A program made the position numbers and the translations under genes. A DNA stretch of 64,000 nt from positions 372,001-436,000 of the forward strand of contig NC_064678.1 in NCBI RefSeq assembly GCF_023278565.1, in the 5' to 3' direction. This document shows positions 11,427-24,900 of this stretch, in pieces. Position 1 is the stretch's first letter; each line of letters opens with the position of its first letter. Source of the DNA: Colletotrichum lupini (lineage: Eukaryota > Ascomycota > Sordariomycetes > Glomerellales > Glomerellaceae). The notes beneath the pieces are model-generated. The model searched no databases and was not told the DNA's origin. It was given only the letters and a program-made list of their open reading frames with translations.

Positions 11427-14400
11427 TCTGACGAATCTTGGTAGGGTTAGCTACGTGAATACTGAGTGAAGTGCCGCATGAGAACTCTCATCGTGCCATT
11501 GACAATGTAGATAGCCGACGGAGGTGTGTAACAGCCAGGTTATCACTGCGACAACCAGACAATCAAATAAACGAACAAACAGACTCCTATTCATCATGAA
11601 GTTTCAAACAACTTCATTATGGAATGCGACCGCCGCAAGACTCTACCAGACCGCATAGACTTGGGCTGGCTTCAATTGAGGGATTGACGCAAAGTGAAGC
11701 GTACTTACTTAGTAGCGATGACAACTCGACTTCAACTCTGCCAGAGATACCCGTTGACCTGAGCAAAGTGCCAACACCTGGTGCGTGCGAGCGGAAGATC
11801 ATTTCGCGACTTGTAACCCAGGATGGGCGCCGTCTGTTTATATTGCGATGGTAGCTCGGACAAGTTGCCGGGAACCAACACGTGTGTTGGAGCACATGGC
11901 GGGCATACAAGGCATGGAATAGCTGCAATATGCACAGAAAAGATGGAGAAGTGAGGGAGGGAGGGAGGGTGAGAGGTAGGGATGGAGGAAGACCGAAGCC
12001 AGTCATGACGCCGTGCCTCTTTGGGCCGCACAACTGCGTAAGGCGAGATCCATATTCGATGGCTTCGACACTCTAATCTCCGCTGTCCAGTGGGCCTGAC
12101 AGCTTCGGCTCCGCTGGCGAGTATGCCCCGGACGGTGAGGTGGGTTGGCGCTATTTCTTCATATCGGGTGCTGCGCCGTTCAAGCCGGCCGCTGAGGATA
12201 CGGCCCGGGTCGGTGGCGCAGGCGGGTTTGTTTTGACCTTGTGTCTTGGTTGGACTGAATCAAATTCGATACGTCAATGATTTCTATCGCCATTGGTGTG
12301 TGGTCGCCGTAGACTTGGCCACCGATCCGTGAGTTACGATAGTAAACATGGCGGATGGACTGGTAACATCGACGGTTGACTCAGGTAAGGTAGGATCTGA
12401 CGTCGTTCGCGTAGTTCTAGCGATGACTCGCCTAGAGAAGCATGCTGAGATCATGACAGAACCAGCAGGATTTCAGCCGGGAATAACGAGATCGAAGGAC
12501 TTTTGCAGGGCCCTGGTCGTCACCAACATGAGTATGGGAGGGGAGGGTAACTCATACAGAAGCATCCTTGTGAGGTGCGGTGGTGCGCAGTTCTGCTGAC
12601 CCGTGTTCTAGGTCTCAAAGGCGTCTTTACTCCTTAAGGTAGGCTTTGATCTTCCTGAAGAGGCGCGGTGTCTGTTCTTATCGACCTGCGATGCGCAGCT
12701 GAGGCGACAGAAGATTCGGCGACAGACAAGATCGGCGTTGCACAATTCTTTGGTTGCCATTAATGCCAGCCTTCGTCACAATTGCTGCACATGGATCAAT
12801 CTCACAGACGAACGTTCCCGTAATGTAGATGGGATTGATTTCATTCGTCCTGCCACACATCCCCGTCCTTCGTCCCAGACCGGCCGAGATCTTGGTTGGT
12901 CAGTGCCATGAACTGTCGGTCGAACGTCAATAAGATAGAAGTTTTGCTAAAACAGTCGGGTTGTGGCTCGTAGCTCGTATTCTGTCGGTCTACTGAACCG
13001 CCCGCCGTTACGTATTTGCAAATTTCTCTTCGAGATCTCCGCCATGTTCAGGTGAAAAAACACCAGCCTCTTCCGACTTAGACCGCAGCAACTTCATCTT
13101 AAGCTGTTGCTGATGACAGGGATGCTTGCATTGATAGTGCTTCATCCCGGCTATCCGCGGCGGGCGCCAGTGTCCGACCGAAGAACACACAGAGAGAGGG
13201 GGAGGGGAAAATCCCTCAGAAGGGTGTCTCGGCCGATGGTACACGGAGCGTAGCTCGCCAGCTTTCATGAATAGGTAGTACCATTCTGCTGCTGGGATGC
13301 CATGACACCCATGGTTATCCATTGGACAATTTGACAAGCAAACTTGGGTGCGTGGGATCACAATCCTTCGATCATTTACAATATTTGTCTACCTCATCAG
13401 GATGCCTAAATCGGGAAGGCCTAGCGAAGGAGGATTCTTTGCCCTGAGGCTTGCATATCTTCATCGAGAACCACCTAGGAGAACCACAGAACTTGGGTAA
13501 TGCCAAGTGCGGTTCCTGGAGGCAATCCGCACACACCACGCAGCGAACATCGCTGCCCAGAAAGGAAGCTCAGCGCCGTTGACCGAGAGCTCTATCGAGT
13601 GACTGCATCATGAGAGTATCTCGGTGACTAAAGTAACGGCTGCCTTTTCCGTTTGGACGGGTTATCTGTTCGCCAAGTTCAGCCAGGATACCACCTCACC
13701 TTAGGTACACTGGATGTCGGACACTTCGTCACCATCACAGCAGCATCGGATGTCAGATCTCAATCGCGGCCGGGTGGTTGCAACGAGAACAGACGGACAT
13801 CCCACCAAACTGAGTTGGCGGGAGCGGGAACCAGAACGGGACGTTGGCGCCAACAGCCCCCAAGCCCACAAAGCCCCCCTCAAGTCCTCGCAAAGGGACC
13901 ACAAGGCGGACGATATTGTAGTGGTGTGGTGACATTAGGGCCCAAAGAACGACGGGCCCCAGGGCGCACAGACGGGCCTCCGGATGCTACGGATGGGCAG
14001 GGAACTTTAAACGAACCTGTGTGATGGTTGCATGCAACTTCAGTTTACCCAAGATGAACTGCAAGCCACAACGAGAACTCAATGGCAAGTAACATTCCGA
14101 AGTGCCCATCGAAGGATCTAGTCGACGCCAACAGCCGGACTGCGGCGTTTCTTATACGTGGTACAAGTCAATAGTGGCGTAGCCTCATGACGAGCTCCAA
14201 CAAAGATTATTAGCACGAAAAGCCTCTGATGAGTGAGCTGATTTTGTCGGACCAACAAGGGGAAAAGCCATTCAGCTTATGCGAAGAGGACCACCGGAAT
14301 CCGCTACAGAACCCCATAAACCCTCCACGCCCCGTCTCCTCATCCGACAGAACGTCTGAACATGGATCTGGTGGATGTTGAAGATTTTGACGAGGAAAAA

Positions 14401-15722
14401 GAAAGCAACGGAATCGATTCCTTCGACATGTGAAATCCTGTACTCCGTTTAGGACCACTGGTACAGAATCACTTGCACCTCATTTCCCAAAAATCGTCAA
14501 CAACACCCGGGCTGTGGGCACACTGTCCGTCCTTCAAGTACGGTAGAGCCTAACCTAAATGGTATCGCTGTCCGATGCCCATGTCTAGACCTCTTCCTCA
14601 ATGTGTAAAGATGGAAAGGCAAAAGAGTGACAAAGATGAGGGTGCCTGGATGATCCCGGTCAGGTACATGTTCGTCGGACATGTCTTTTGGGCTCTCGAA
14701 GCTGTTCTCTTTCATGCAGGCCTTTATGTCGAGGACCATCAATGGTCAATCTCTTCAAGCTTCCGCCTGGTCGGTATAGCATACGTAAGTCCAGGGCATA
14801 GAGCCAGATCAAAACATCAGCAAACTTCCACTGGACATTGATCTGAGAACCACAAACGTTTTCCTCAGCAACTGCCTGTTCATTCTACCGAAACCAACAC
14901 TGCTCCAGAATCGAACGTTTTGTGTGGAAGACATTGGGGACGGTCCAGAATTTGATCCTGGCGACGACCACAAAGGATGGCGGATGCAACGACCCATTCA
15001 TTCACCCTTTGGTGATCACTCTCCTTGTCCCTCGACCTGCGGAAAACTGCAAGGATATAGAGTTCGTTTCTCTTTGGTCGTCTCGCGATCGGTAATCTAG
15101 TCTACCGGCCGTTTTCTGTCTACATGTACCCGCAGCCCTGGTCTTCCTTCACCTGGCCCCCAAACCCGCGTTCGTCCCTCGGCGAACCTCATGGTTGGCT
15201 ATCCACCCTCCTTTCTTAGGAACGGAGACGCATAGTGGCCAACGGTTGACTACTCCTTCAAGTACTGCAGTAGTCTGCAGACTGTCACGCCCGTTTCACG
15301 CCACCCTCCTTCTCGGTTTCGATGCAAGGGCGGGCAAGAGAGGGAGTTGCAGACTTGTGCCTGGCGGGAGACATACGCGGGGGGCCGTTGTCTCTTCCTG
15401 TTCACATACTTTTTGACTGCCCAATGAAATCCCCGCCTTTCCTTTTCTACCACGGAAAGGTTACTGAACCCTTCGGACTTGGACGGACGGGTTCTCCCTA
15501 GTCTAAAGCCACAAATTCTGCACAAGACAGGCCTGGGAATGGACATATAACCGTTCGTGGGGACCCAGTCGTCCCAGCTTATTGGATTCTCCCTCGATCT
15601 GCGTCTGCCATCTTCCACTGTTCTGGTGTCTTGCCCACAGACCGTTGGCCTCTCGGGGCCCACAACCTCATCGGACCAGTTTGATCTCCTACGGCTTCAA
15701 CATCAATCACTGCATATTCGCC
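11427..15722. other. 4.3 kb gene-free interval
   Basis: No gene with recognisable family features was found on either strand. Open frames are short, overlap in conflicting frames and lack supported splice chains. Base composition resembles the gene-rich flanks rather than the AT-rich transposon block, so it is not RIP-degraded repeat. It should contain the hydrolase promoter (left) and the long promoter of the Pth11-like gene (right). A non-coding RNA or an orphan multi-exon gene could be missed here. Confidence 0.5.
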
Positions 15723-17049
15723 ATGGTCGAGGGGAACATTCCCGGCGAGAGCAATGCGCTCATGGTGCAGGTGCCGGCCATTGTCTTCTTCGTACTTACG
15801 CCCATCTTCGTGGGCATCCGGTTTTGGTCGAGGATCAAGATGAGATCCGGCCTTGGTTGGGACGACTGGACCATCCTGTTCTCGTTCGTGAGTCTACTCT
15901 ACAAGAAACTCGGTACCATTTTGTTCGCTGACGCTCCCAAGATCTGCTGCCTGACTGTATCGATATTGATGATGATCTCCTGCGAGTATGGGTTCGGCCA
16001 GCACATTAGAAACCTGTCTAAACCTAATAAGGTCATGACTTTGCAGGTATGTAGCCAGGAACATCTCATGCCGCTTGGTTGAAGTGAGGTATCATGTAAC
16101 ATCAGTCTGACTGTTGATAGTTGTTCTACGTTGCACAGATCTTCTACAAGATCACCATCAATCTCACAAAGGCATCGATATTACTCCTATATCTTCGCAT
16201 ATTCGTCCAGCGGTACTTCAGGATTCTTTGCTACACGCTACTCAGCATCATCCTGGCCTACATGGTAGCGACATCGGCCTCTTCGATATGGCAGTGTACC
16301 CCTATTCCGAGAGCTTGGGACAAGACTATTCCGGGCACTTGTATCTCGCTTACTATGAACTGGTATGCGAATGCGGGATTCTCTATCGCTACCGATATCC
16401 TCATCATGGCATTGCCGCAGCACGTTCTGTGGCAGTCGAAACTCCCTCTCAACCAGAAGAGGCTGCTCATGATTGTCTTTGCTCTGGGCCTTTTCGTCAC
16501 GATCACGAGCATCTTACGTATGACGACGCTGAACTTTTCCACCACAAGCCCAGACACCACTTGTAAGTAACAAAAAGACTCCATATGACTTCAAACATAT
16601 GCTTACATATTGACGCAGTCGACATTGCCTCCACGCTCTGGACAGTCGTCGAAGATAACGTCGCCATCATCTGCGCCTGCCTGCCAATGTGCCGTCTACC
16701 CTTGACCTACCTCTTCCCAACATACTTCGCGACCAAGAAAGGGTCGTCTGCCGGCAGCTACAACACAGGCTCCGCGCCGCGAACGAACAACAGCAACTTC
16801 ATCCACGCCGGTACGAGCCGCAACGACTGGCACCCATACCAAGGCCGCGAAGAGAAGAACGGGATTCATCTGACGAGCGTGCATGCCAGACCAAAAGTTG
16901 GGGACGATACGAGCGAGGAGTACATCCTACCTACAGCCGCCGACGAAAGGCGTGTGAGGACTCCGAGCGAGGAGGTGGAGGATCGGCGGGCTATCAGGAA
17001 GACGACGGCGTTTCACATGACTTATGACGAAGAACGGCCGAGAGTATGA
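15723..17049 (+). CDS. Pth11-like seven-transmembrane receptor / rhodopsin-fold integral membrane protein
   Basis: Four exons (15723-15887, 15942-16046, 16121-16562, 16619-17049) encode 380 residues. Family hallmarks are GLGWDDWTILFSF after the first helix, ILMMISCEYGFGQHI, LFYVAQIFYKITINLTKAS, SIWQC before the conserved extracellular cysteine region, WYANAGFSIATDILIMALP and IASTLWTVVEDNVAIICACL. Hydrophobic segments lie at about residues 14-34, 46-66, 91-118, 125-147, 172-195, 205-225 and 242-270, followed by a hydrophilic cytoplasmic tail rich in charged residues. There is no CFEM domain and no signal peptide. This fungal family includes Pth11 of Magnaporthe, a plasma-membrane sensor for surface cues; most members are uncharacterised. 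Splice sites were selected to restore the family sequence. Confidence 0.85.
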
Positions 17050-17252
17050 TCCTAGGGATATAATGTGACGGAGAGGACAGCTACGAGTAAAAAGCATGAT
17101 TTCCCGGAAATGTTACTACCTAATCCTCGTTCTGCGAGGTGTAGAAACACCTTAGACCGGAAGTGACTACGCCGAATCTTACGTGACTCACTTTGAAGTG
17201 TCCTTACCTCCATCCGCAATGAAAGAAGGGTTATGTGAGAGCTATGGTATGT

Positions 17253-19147
17253 TTAAGCTGCAAGAGACGCAATAATTCTGTCGCGCCCAATGCAACGGTC
17301 GTTTGTAAAGCTGTCATACCGGCTGACATATTGGCCAGTGGTGTTCAAAAGTAAAACGTCCTTATTCTGTCCATACAGCGGGAACTCCGCGATTTCCTGT
17401 CCATGGGGATTTCCGCTTAGAGTGAAGCTGGTCATGTATCGCTGCAAGGCGATCGCAGTCTCTGGACTAGACATACCAACCCCGTTATCGGAAAAGGTGT
17501 ATGCAACATCATCGGCGTGCATGGCTGGGTATACACCAAACTCGTACTGATGAGTCGTGCCATTCAGCGCTCTCACGAGAGCAAGACCATTGCACCGGAA
17601 AAGCAAGTCCTGCATGGTGAGGGAAGTACGAGCGATGTGGTCCGTGTATCCATAGGAGCCATTGAGAATGGGCGGGTACAGCTCCGTTGCCATGTAATCG
17701 ATCGAGTCAGCGCTGGCTCCGGGAAGGGTGACGGACATCCATTCGTGGTAGCCAGCGTCGTCTGTGATGTCGAAGGAACCGAAGAAGAGACCATCGTTGG
17801 TGTTTGAGCCAGCCATGACTTTGACTTTGGTATCGAACTTCCCCTCCGAGATCAAGACTGCAGGCTCGGCCGGGACAAAGGTGCCGTCAACTACCGGGCT
17901 GAAAGTGAAGCTTCCCAGGCGGCCTGCAAAGACCTGATCGCTGTTGGCTGCAATCACAGAGGCAGCAGGAAGCTGCCTAGCTTCGGCTAGAGTGCTGACG
18001 TTTAAACGCGATAGGAATTCGGCAAAGATATCGTCCTGGTTCTGGGCTGGCGGAGATGGGAGGATCGCTGGGGACTGCGGGATAATCTGTTGGAAGGGAA
18101 CGGAGCCCTGGGAGCCGCCGAAAGCCTCCGGGATTTCCGTATTAGCCTCTTTCACCCCCTCAAATCACTTTTCCTTGACTCACAGTTGTCTGGAATACGA
18201 TCGAACCTCCTCCAGCGGACTCTCCTGCAAGAGTCACACGAGCCGGGTCTCCGCCGAAAAGGTGAATGTTTTGTTGAATCCACTCCAGCGCAAGCCTCTG
18301 GTCGAGGAGTCCAGCATTGGCAACGCCTCCCTGGGATGTAAATTCTGGGCCGCTGAGGAAACCAAAGGCACCAAGGCGGTAGTTGAGAGCCACATAGACA
18401 AAATCGTGGTTGCCTTGTCTTAAGAGACCAGCAGGCGAACCGCTGTTTAGTCCAGCCTTGGAGCCAACGTCGTAGCCACCGCCGTAGATCCATACGAAAA
18501 CCTGTTTGAGTAGCCAGTGTCAGCTCAGGAATCTTAGTTTCTTTGACGACAGGGGAATCGCATGGATCACAAGATGTTCTACTTACGGGTGCTCTAGTAG
18601 CAGTCTCATTGGACCTGACAGCATCAAAAATCTTCTTCGGGGCCACCACGTCAAGAAACAGACAGTCTTCGCTAGCTCTCGAGTCGAGGAGCTGACTAGC
18701 AGATATGGAGATGTTAGGACCGAATAGGTATTGGTATGCTTGTTCGATCAGGCTCGGCGTCCATTCCGGGAGGGCCTGTGGGCAGATTCGGGCCTCTTCA
18801 CCCTTCTGCACGATAGACCTGTTCGTTGCAGGAGTTAACGGGGCAGCGAATCGAAGATCTCCAATTGGTGGGGCTCCATATCGAATGTTGGAAAAGTTGT
18901 ATGCTTCACTCAAGGTCTGTGATGGGTGAGCTTTTCAAGGATGGCAAAATCAAGTGTCATTGCATTTGGGGCAATTGCCCTTCAAACACAAGGTTTTACT
19001 TACATCGAAGTTGAGAGCTTGATGAAGCTCGTAGCCTAAGTCTACAATCGGTAGACTATTTGACGTATTGCCTGTTTCGATGCATGACGCTGAAACGAGT
19101 GAGAGGCAGACGAGCGTGATGATACCTGCAACGAAAGAACGCATCAT
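17253..19147 (-). CDS. secreted type-B carboxylesterase/lipase
   Basis: Four exons (19147-19004, 18916-18587, 18501-18184, 18146-17253) encode 561 residues, the usual family size. The start MMRSFVAGIITLVCLSLVSA is a signal peptide; an in-frame ATG at 19186 would extend it and is less likely. Visible motifs are NIRYGAPPIGDLRFAAP, EDCLFLDVVAP (family signature 2), the oxyanion loop VFVWIYGGGYDVGS, and the nucleophile elbow TLAGESAGGGS. The acid region is GSNTNDGLFFG, with Asp where Glu is more usual. The His region is YPAMHADDVAYTF. The enzyme hydrolyses carboxylic esters outside the cell; the substrate is unknown. The third intron (18183-18147) is only 37 nt, short even for fungi, but has GT-AG ends and restores the frame exactly. 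Confidence 0.87.
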
Positions 19148-19656
19148 GGGGAGAGTGAAGCCGTGTCGATCTTTGAATGATGACAAGTGAATCGAGTGTG
19201 CTTGCTAAAGAATGAACGGAGAAGAGAATTTGGTTTCTTTTTAACATTTCTACTGCTTTTTTGCTTGCCTCTCTTGCCTCTACCGAAGAAGACAGTCTTG
19301 ATTGCTTCTACTGCACCTCGCGGGTCTCTCCACTGATAAACCAGTCTGTACGGACGAACCTTGAGCCGCGATGCAGCCAGCTGACGTCTGTAATTGCTGC
19401 ATGTTGGATTACGATAGCAAAAACCAAGACTATAAGTCAAGGGCAAGGGGGCTTGAGTCAAGCTGCGGCCCGATTCCTTAGCTGAGCAGACACCAGCGCG
19501 GAAACAAGCCGCTCTTCTTTCCTCTTGTGCGTCTTCTCTTTCTTTCGAGAAGGTCTGTTCCTCCTCCACTCTAGCCGTCTTCACCACCTTGCCAGGGCAC
19601 GCCGGCATTCCATCAGCCGGGATATATCACGACTTGAAAATAAGCGAGAGAGGAGG

Positions 19657-19709
<53 letters not shown>

Positions 19710-20289
19710 GCTATGAAGGTATTCGGATAGACGATGATGTGTATGGCTCGGATTTTGATTGGGCAGATACGCGTACGTGGCTGTCTGTAGTAGCCTGTAA
19801 TGCTAATATCCAAGCCCGGGACCGGATCCGTCAGCTCGGTTTCGGGAACGATATGAACCGGTTTAACTGCCGGGTAAGGCCATTCAGGAGCTACAGCCAG
19901 GGACACGGAGAGTCATTGTGGAGTGAAAGCTGTTTCTGTACCATTTCCGGGTCCATAAGGCAAGCAGTTACTTTCTTAGCGGGCAAGGAAGCACGGCCAT
20001 GTCAGCGACACTGCGAGACATACTTGTTCCTATGTCCGTACACTCCGTCTAGAAGACTGACGTAATGATGTTAAGTCCGTTAACAACAAAAAATACTTGC
20101 AACTAGAGTTGGCTCACACGTATCTGTCAATTTCACATATTTAATAATCAATTATTCCGTAGTAAAAATTGACTGTATTACTGGACAAGATACACATTGT
20201 TAGAACCTACGTGGTCGCATTTTTGATTTTCTATTCGTCAAGACTGAGCCACCTCCTTGGCAATTTCACATATCCAACCTTCTCAAAAA
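19148..20289. other. divergent promoter region between carboxylesterase and reductase
   Basis: About 1.1 kb between two genes transcribed away from each other, so it should contain both promoters. It includes a long GA microsatellite (19661-19708, listed separately). No coding sequence is recognised; the open frames that run through the GA tract only read Arg-Glu or Ser-Leu repeats. Confidence 0.6.
19661..19708. repeat. (GA)24 microsatellite
   Basis: An uninterrupted run of 24 GA dinucleotides, preceded by an imperfect GA/GGA-rich leader from about 19645. It lies in the divergent promoter region, about 510 bp upstream of the carboxylesterase start and 580 bp upstream of the reductase start. 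Such tracts are length-unstable and exclude or bind nucleosome-related factors in some fungi. Any regulatory effect here is inference. Confidence 0.97.
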
Positions 20290-21575
20290 ATGACCAGAGT
20301 TCTTCTTACCGGAGGCAGTGGCTTCATTGCTACGCATATTCTGAAGCTTCTTCTTGAACGCGGGTAGGAGACATTCCAATTCGCGAATCAAAAGCATATG
20401 CTGGTCTCAACTAAAAGCATCCATGTAGACACTCTGTGGTCACAAGCGTCCGCAACCAAGCCAAAGCAGACGCTATCAAGCAGTCATATCCTGAAATCGG
20501 AGCCGACAAATTGTCCTTCGCCATTGTTCCCGATGTGGCTAAGAGCGATGCATTCACCGATGCCGTCAAATCTGACCCACCATTTGAGGCGGTCATTCAT
20601 ACTGCAAGTCCCTTTCACTTCAACGTGACGGACATCAAGGCGGACCTCCTTGATCCCGCTATCAACGGAACAACCGGTATCCTCCAAGCTATCAAGCAAA
20701 ATGCCTCGTCGGTTAAGCGCGTGATCATCACGTCATCCTTCGGTTCCATGATGGACATTTCCAAGGGGCTATGGCCCGGTCACACTTATGACGAGAGTGA
20801 CTGGAACCCCATCACGATGGAACAGGCGTTGCAGAGCGCTGGCGCTGGTTACTCTGGTGAGTTGACCCCTACTGTCTCGAGATCGCGCTGAATGCGGCAC
20901 TTGATAATTGCTATGTATCTGACAAGTATACAGCAAGCAAGAAGTTTGCTGAAAAGGCAGCTTGGGACTTCCTCGAGGCCGAGTCTCCTGCGTTTTCCAT
21001 TTCCACAATCTTACCACCCCTCGTCTTTGGTCCTGCTGTGCAGAGCCTGGCTTCCCTTGATGCCCTCAACACCTCAAACCAATTTATCCGCAGCTTCATT
21101 CTTGGCGCGGCGAAAAAGGGAATTCCTCCCACTCAGGTCAGTCCATCTTCCCTGCCGTAACTCCGATTACTTCGACGCACTTCGGCTGACTCGAGTGTGT
21201 ATCACAGAACCCCATCTTCGCCGATGTACGAGATGTGGCATTTGCTCATGTAGCGGCCATGGAGAAGAAGGAGGCTGGCAACAAACGCTTCTTTATCACG
21301 AACGGCTACTGCTCAAACCGTGAGATTATTGAAATCATCCAAAAGCTCTTCCCGGAATACAAGTCAGCTTTGCCTTCCAAAGGCACTAAGGGCGGTGGTA
21401 CGTGGAAACTTTGATTGCAACTTATTCAATGATCACTGACCGCTGTCTAGAACTGCCCAAGGAGGTTTACCAAACGAACACCACACGCAGCGTCGAGATT
21501 CTGGGCATGAAGTACGCGGATTTCGAACATTGTATTATTGACACCATTAGATCTTTTGCCTCCATCAAGCAGTAG
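20290..21575 (+). CDS. NAD(P)-dependent reductase, dihydroflavonol-4-reductase/Gre2-like (extended SDR)
   Basis: Five exons (20290-20363, 20429-20856, 20934-21136, 21208-21397, 21451-21575) encode 339 residues. The N terminus RVLLTGGSGFIATHILKLLL is the GxxGxxA/G nucleotide-binding loop. VIHTASPFHFNVTD, VKRVIITSSFGSM and the catalytic YSASKKFAE (Tyr-x3-Lys, created across the second intron) follow, with PPLVFGP near the substrate site. This is the pattern of the dihydroflavonol reductase / cinnamoyl-CoA reductase / yeast Gre2 (methylglyoxal and aldehyde reductase) group. It is probably cytosolic and reduces a small ketone or aldehyde; the exact substrate cannot be told. The stop codon lies only 144 bp from the left LTR of the first retrotransposon, so the 3' UTR may run into it. 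Confidence 0.88.
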
Positions 21576-21719
21576 CATCACAGTGCTCGGGTATCGGGGG
21601 AGATGACATCAAAATTGTAGCATATCTAGCATAGGAATGATCAGGATTGCTTCTATGTTCGAAATGTGTTGATCCATAGGGGTGATGTGCGATAGTCTAG
21701 AATTTAAACTTCAAGTAAT

Positions 21720-21921
21720 TGTTAGTATCCCTATTATAGGGTAGTTAGTTCGAACCGTAGTTAACGAAGAGATTAATTAAACTATATAAATATTTGCGTA
21801 GGTATAAAAAAGAGGTTCTAACTATAAGTTAAGCTAGCTACGATAATCGTAAATAAGGCCCCTAATTAGCCCCTATATAGTCGGCTATATGCCGCGGTCG
21901 AATTAGATTTCTAATCCGATA
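21720..21921 (-). repeat. 3' LTR of retrotransposon copy 1
   Basis: A 202-bp terminal repeat, matching the copy at 28364-28565 apart from many C-to-T/G-to-A differences. The outer end TGTTAGTATCC is intact, and the inner end has decayed from CCGACA to CCGATA. Target duplication GTAAT abuts it on the left. Confidence 0.93.
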
Positions 21922-24900
21922 TTAACTTTCTCTTTTTTTTATTAATTTAATTACTATAGTTAGAGGTATAATTCGACCTTAGGCCCGTTTACTAAGTCGT
22001 CTCCTTTTCCCCCTTTTCTCTACTCTTTTTATATAACTTATCCCTCTATTCGTATAATAACTTTTTTATTACTTACGAATTACTCTAATCCCTTATTTAG
22101 TACTACTTTTATAAAAGCGTTTGCGAGGTTATTTTTATTATTAATCTAACAGATCTCGAGTATCTCGCGCCTTTTATACGATTACTTAAGGGCTATAATA
22201 TTAATTATAAGCCTCTTTTCCTTTATCGTTCTTAATTTAACGAGGTATTCGTATAGCGAGTAGGAATCGGTATAAATAACCGTTAGAATAAATAAAAGGC
22301 TAATTTAATTAGTAATTTTCTTTAGCGTCGTTAAAATCGCGTAGGAGAGGTTAACGTTATTAACTATATTATAAACCTCCGACGCTAATATACTTCTCGT
22401 TACTTACTTATTTTTAATTAATAAGTAGTAGATTATATTACTATATATAGTAAATTCGCTCTCGCTTATACTCTCGTTAGCTATAATAATAATATACCCT
22501 AATTACGAAGTAAGGTCGTTATTATTTATAAATAACCTATTAACAAAGACGTAGAGCTTACTAATCGCAAGGTTAATTAGGTAATAAATAAGACCTCGAT
22601 CGAGATTCGTTTACTACTACTTAAGCCGCTTATTAAGTACCTCGACGTTTTATTTAGTTAGATTTATAACTTATGCTACTTTAGCGTAGTTAAAAATTAC
22701 TTTAGGTTAATAAATACTCGTAATATATACCCCTTGCGCGAGCTTAGCCTTATACTACTTTTTAACGTTAGTTACGTTTAGATCGACGAGGTTAATCTTC
22801 TCGCCCTACCCTTTTTATTAAAAGACGACGGTTTCCTTTTTAATTATAAAAATCCCGCTATTAAATACTAGGGGGGTGTTTATTATAAGGACCTCTTTTA
22901 GTTTTACTACGAAGCCCGCTTTTTAGAGCTCCTTATCCTCCTTTTTTATAAAGTTAATATTGGATAGGCCTAATATATCGTCGGTTTATATTCTAACGAT
23001 TTTAAATTAGTCGCCTTCGTGCTCTGCGATTAGTAAGCACGGGTCGTACGTAGGGGTAACTATTAATAATTAATTAATATAAAAATCGTAATAAGTAGCC
23101 TATTAATAAGTGCCTAATTCTGCGAGCCTATATAGTAGCTTAAGTACTTTAATAATCGTGCTTTCTAAGTACTTACTAGCTATTTCTTTTAGTAAATAGG
23201 CTAGGATTTTCTTTATAAGCCCTGTGGCCGATTAGGTATAGGCCTAGGTAATATTACGGCTCTAAATCTCGTATCCCTTCTTCTATAGCGATACTATTAG
23301 TACTATTATTAATCGTTAGCTATAGCGCTATATAATAGGCAATTATATAAGTAGCGTTACCTTTTCGACGTCGCCGTACCCCTAAATTACGTATTTAGAC
23401 TTCTCGTACGGCTAGGATGTTCCTTTCCCTTTAATCTTACGAACTATTCGTAATTTAAATATACGGAGGTTTATATATTTTTTTAGGTCGTATAGGATAA
23501 ATCGATAGACCCCTCGATCGCAAAGAGTATTTGTTTTAATAAGATCTAATCCCTTATACGGCTTTTTAGTAATTATAATTACGCCTTCCTTACGTAGTTT
23601 AACCGCTAGCTCGAAATCGGCTTTCTCTTTTACTATATAAAAGGTATTAATTACCTCGTTATTAGTAATAAATTACTGCGTTAGGGCTTGCTATCGTAGT
23701 TTTTTACGACGTCTTGCTAGTAGTATTAGTACCCTTTTAGCAATTTCCTCTTCCTCGTCGTTTATTAGTATTACTACGACGATTTCGTTAAGGATAATTT
23801 CCTATGCCTCTACCGCGGGTTATATAGTTTCCCCTAGCTCTTTTTCTTCTTATAGGTTAGAAATTACCTCGTTAGGATCTATATAGTACGGTCTAACTAC
23901 CGTAATTAATACTTTAAGTAGCTAGTTACGATCTCTTATAATTATATAAGAGCGCTCGTTAACGGAAATTAACTTATATAGCCTAGCCTATTATTAAGTG
24001 ATTTCGTACTATACTTATATATCCGAATTTAGTAGCATATCTAGATTATCCCCTATATCGGGCCTATTGTGCGTAGTAATTACCTCGTTAACTTACTTTT
24101 TTACGCTTATTTTATATAGTACCCGCATTATTTTTTTAACTACTTAGGCTCATTAGCTTATACTTAGTAATAGTAGCGAGGCTAAGGTCGTTCTTAAATA
24201 TACTCTAAATACTAATAGCGTTAATATAAGTCCGTTAGGCCCCATAGTGTCGTTATAGTATTTAAGTACTATCTAGAGGCATTCGTTATCGGTAGAATCC
24301 GGATTTTCCTCTTTAATAATTCTAAACGCCCTTTTTAACTACTAATATACCCTTTTTACCTTTTTAATACTATAGTACGCTTTAATAGGTACGACTTTTA
24401 GTTATATACCGTAGGCCGTCGCATTGTCCTTGAATTTTACTAACTTAAAGCTAGTGCTAGCGTCGGTTCTAATATTATCTAGCGGTCCTTAGTATATATC
24501 GATCTAGCTTTTTTATAGGGCTACTTATACTATCTTTGCTTATAAATCCTAGAGGAATTGCCCTACTTAGAAAGATATAGCTACGTCGATTATATATAGT
24601 ACTAACTAACTATTTAAATAGAAAATATCGATAACTATTTCCTAGTTAAAGTTAAGCTTATTACGTAATTTGAATTTAAATCTGCGTAGGCTCTGCGTAT
24701 TTATTTAGTATTAATAATATACTTTCGTTAACTACTCTAGCGCCCCTATTTTAATATTATTATTACTTAATTACTTTAAGAGGTTATATAGCCTCGTAAC
24801 TAACGGGTACCCGAATCTCCGGTATAATTTTCTAAGCTTACTTTCCGTTAGGTAATTAATTAACTTCGTATTATTAGTAAGCTTTATAAACACATGCCCC

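Noticed and set aside
14362..14433. 23-codon acidic short frame (starting MDLVDVEDFDEEK)
   Set aside because: Too short to support without transcript or conservation evidence, and no signal peptide or neighbouring exon was found.
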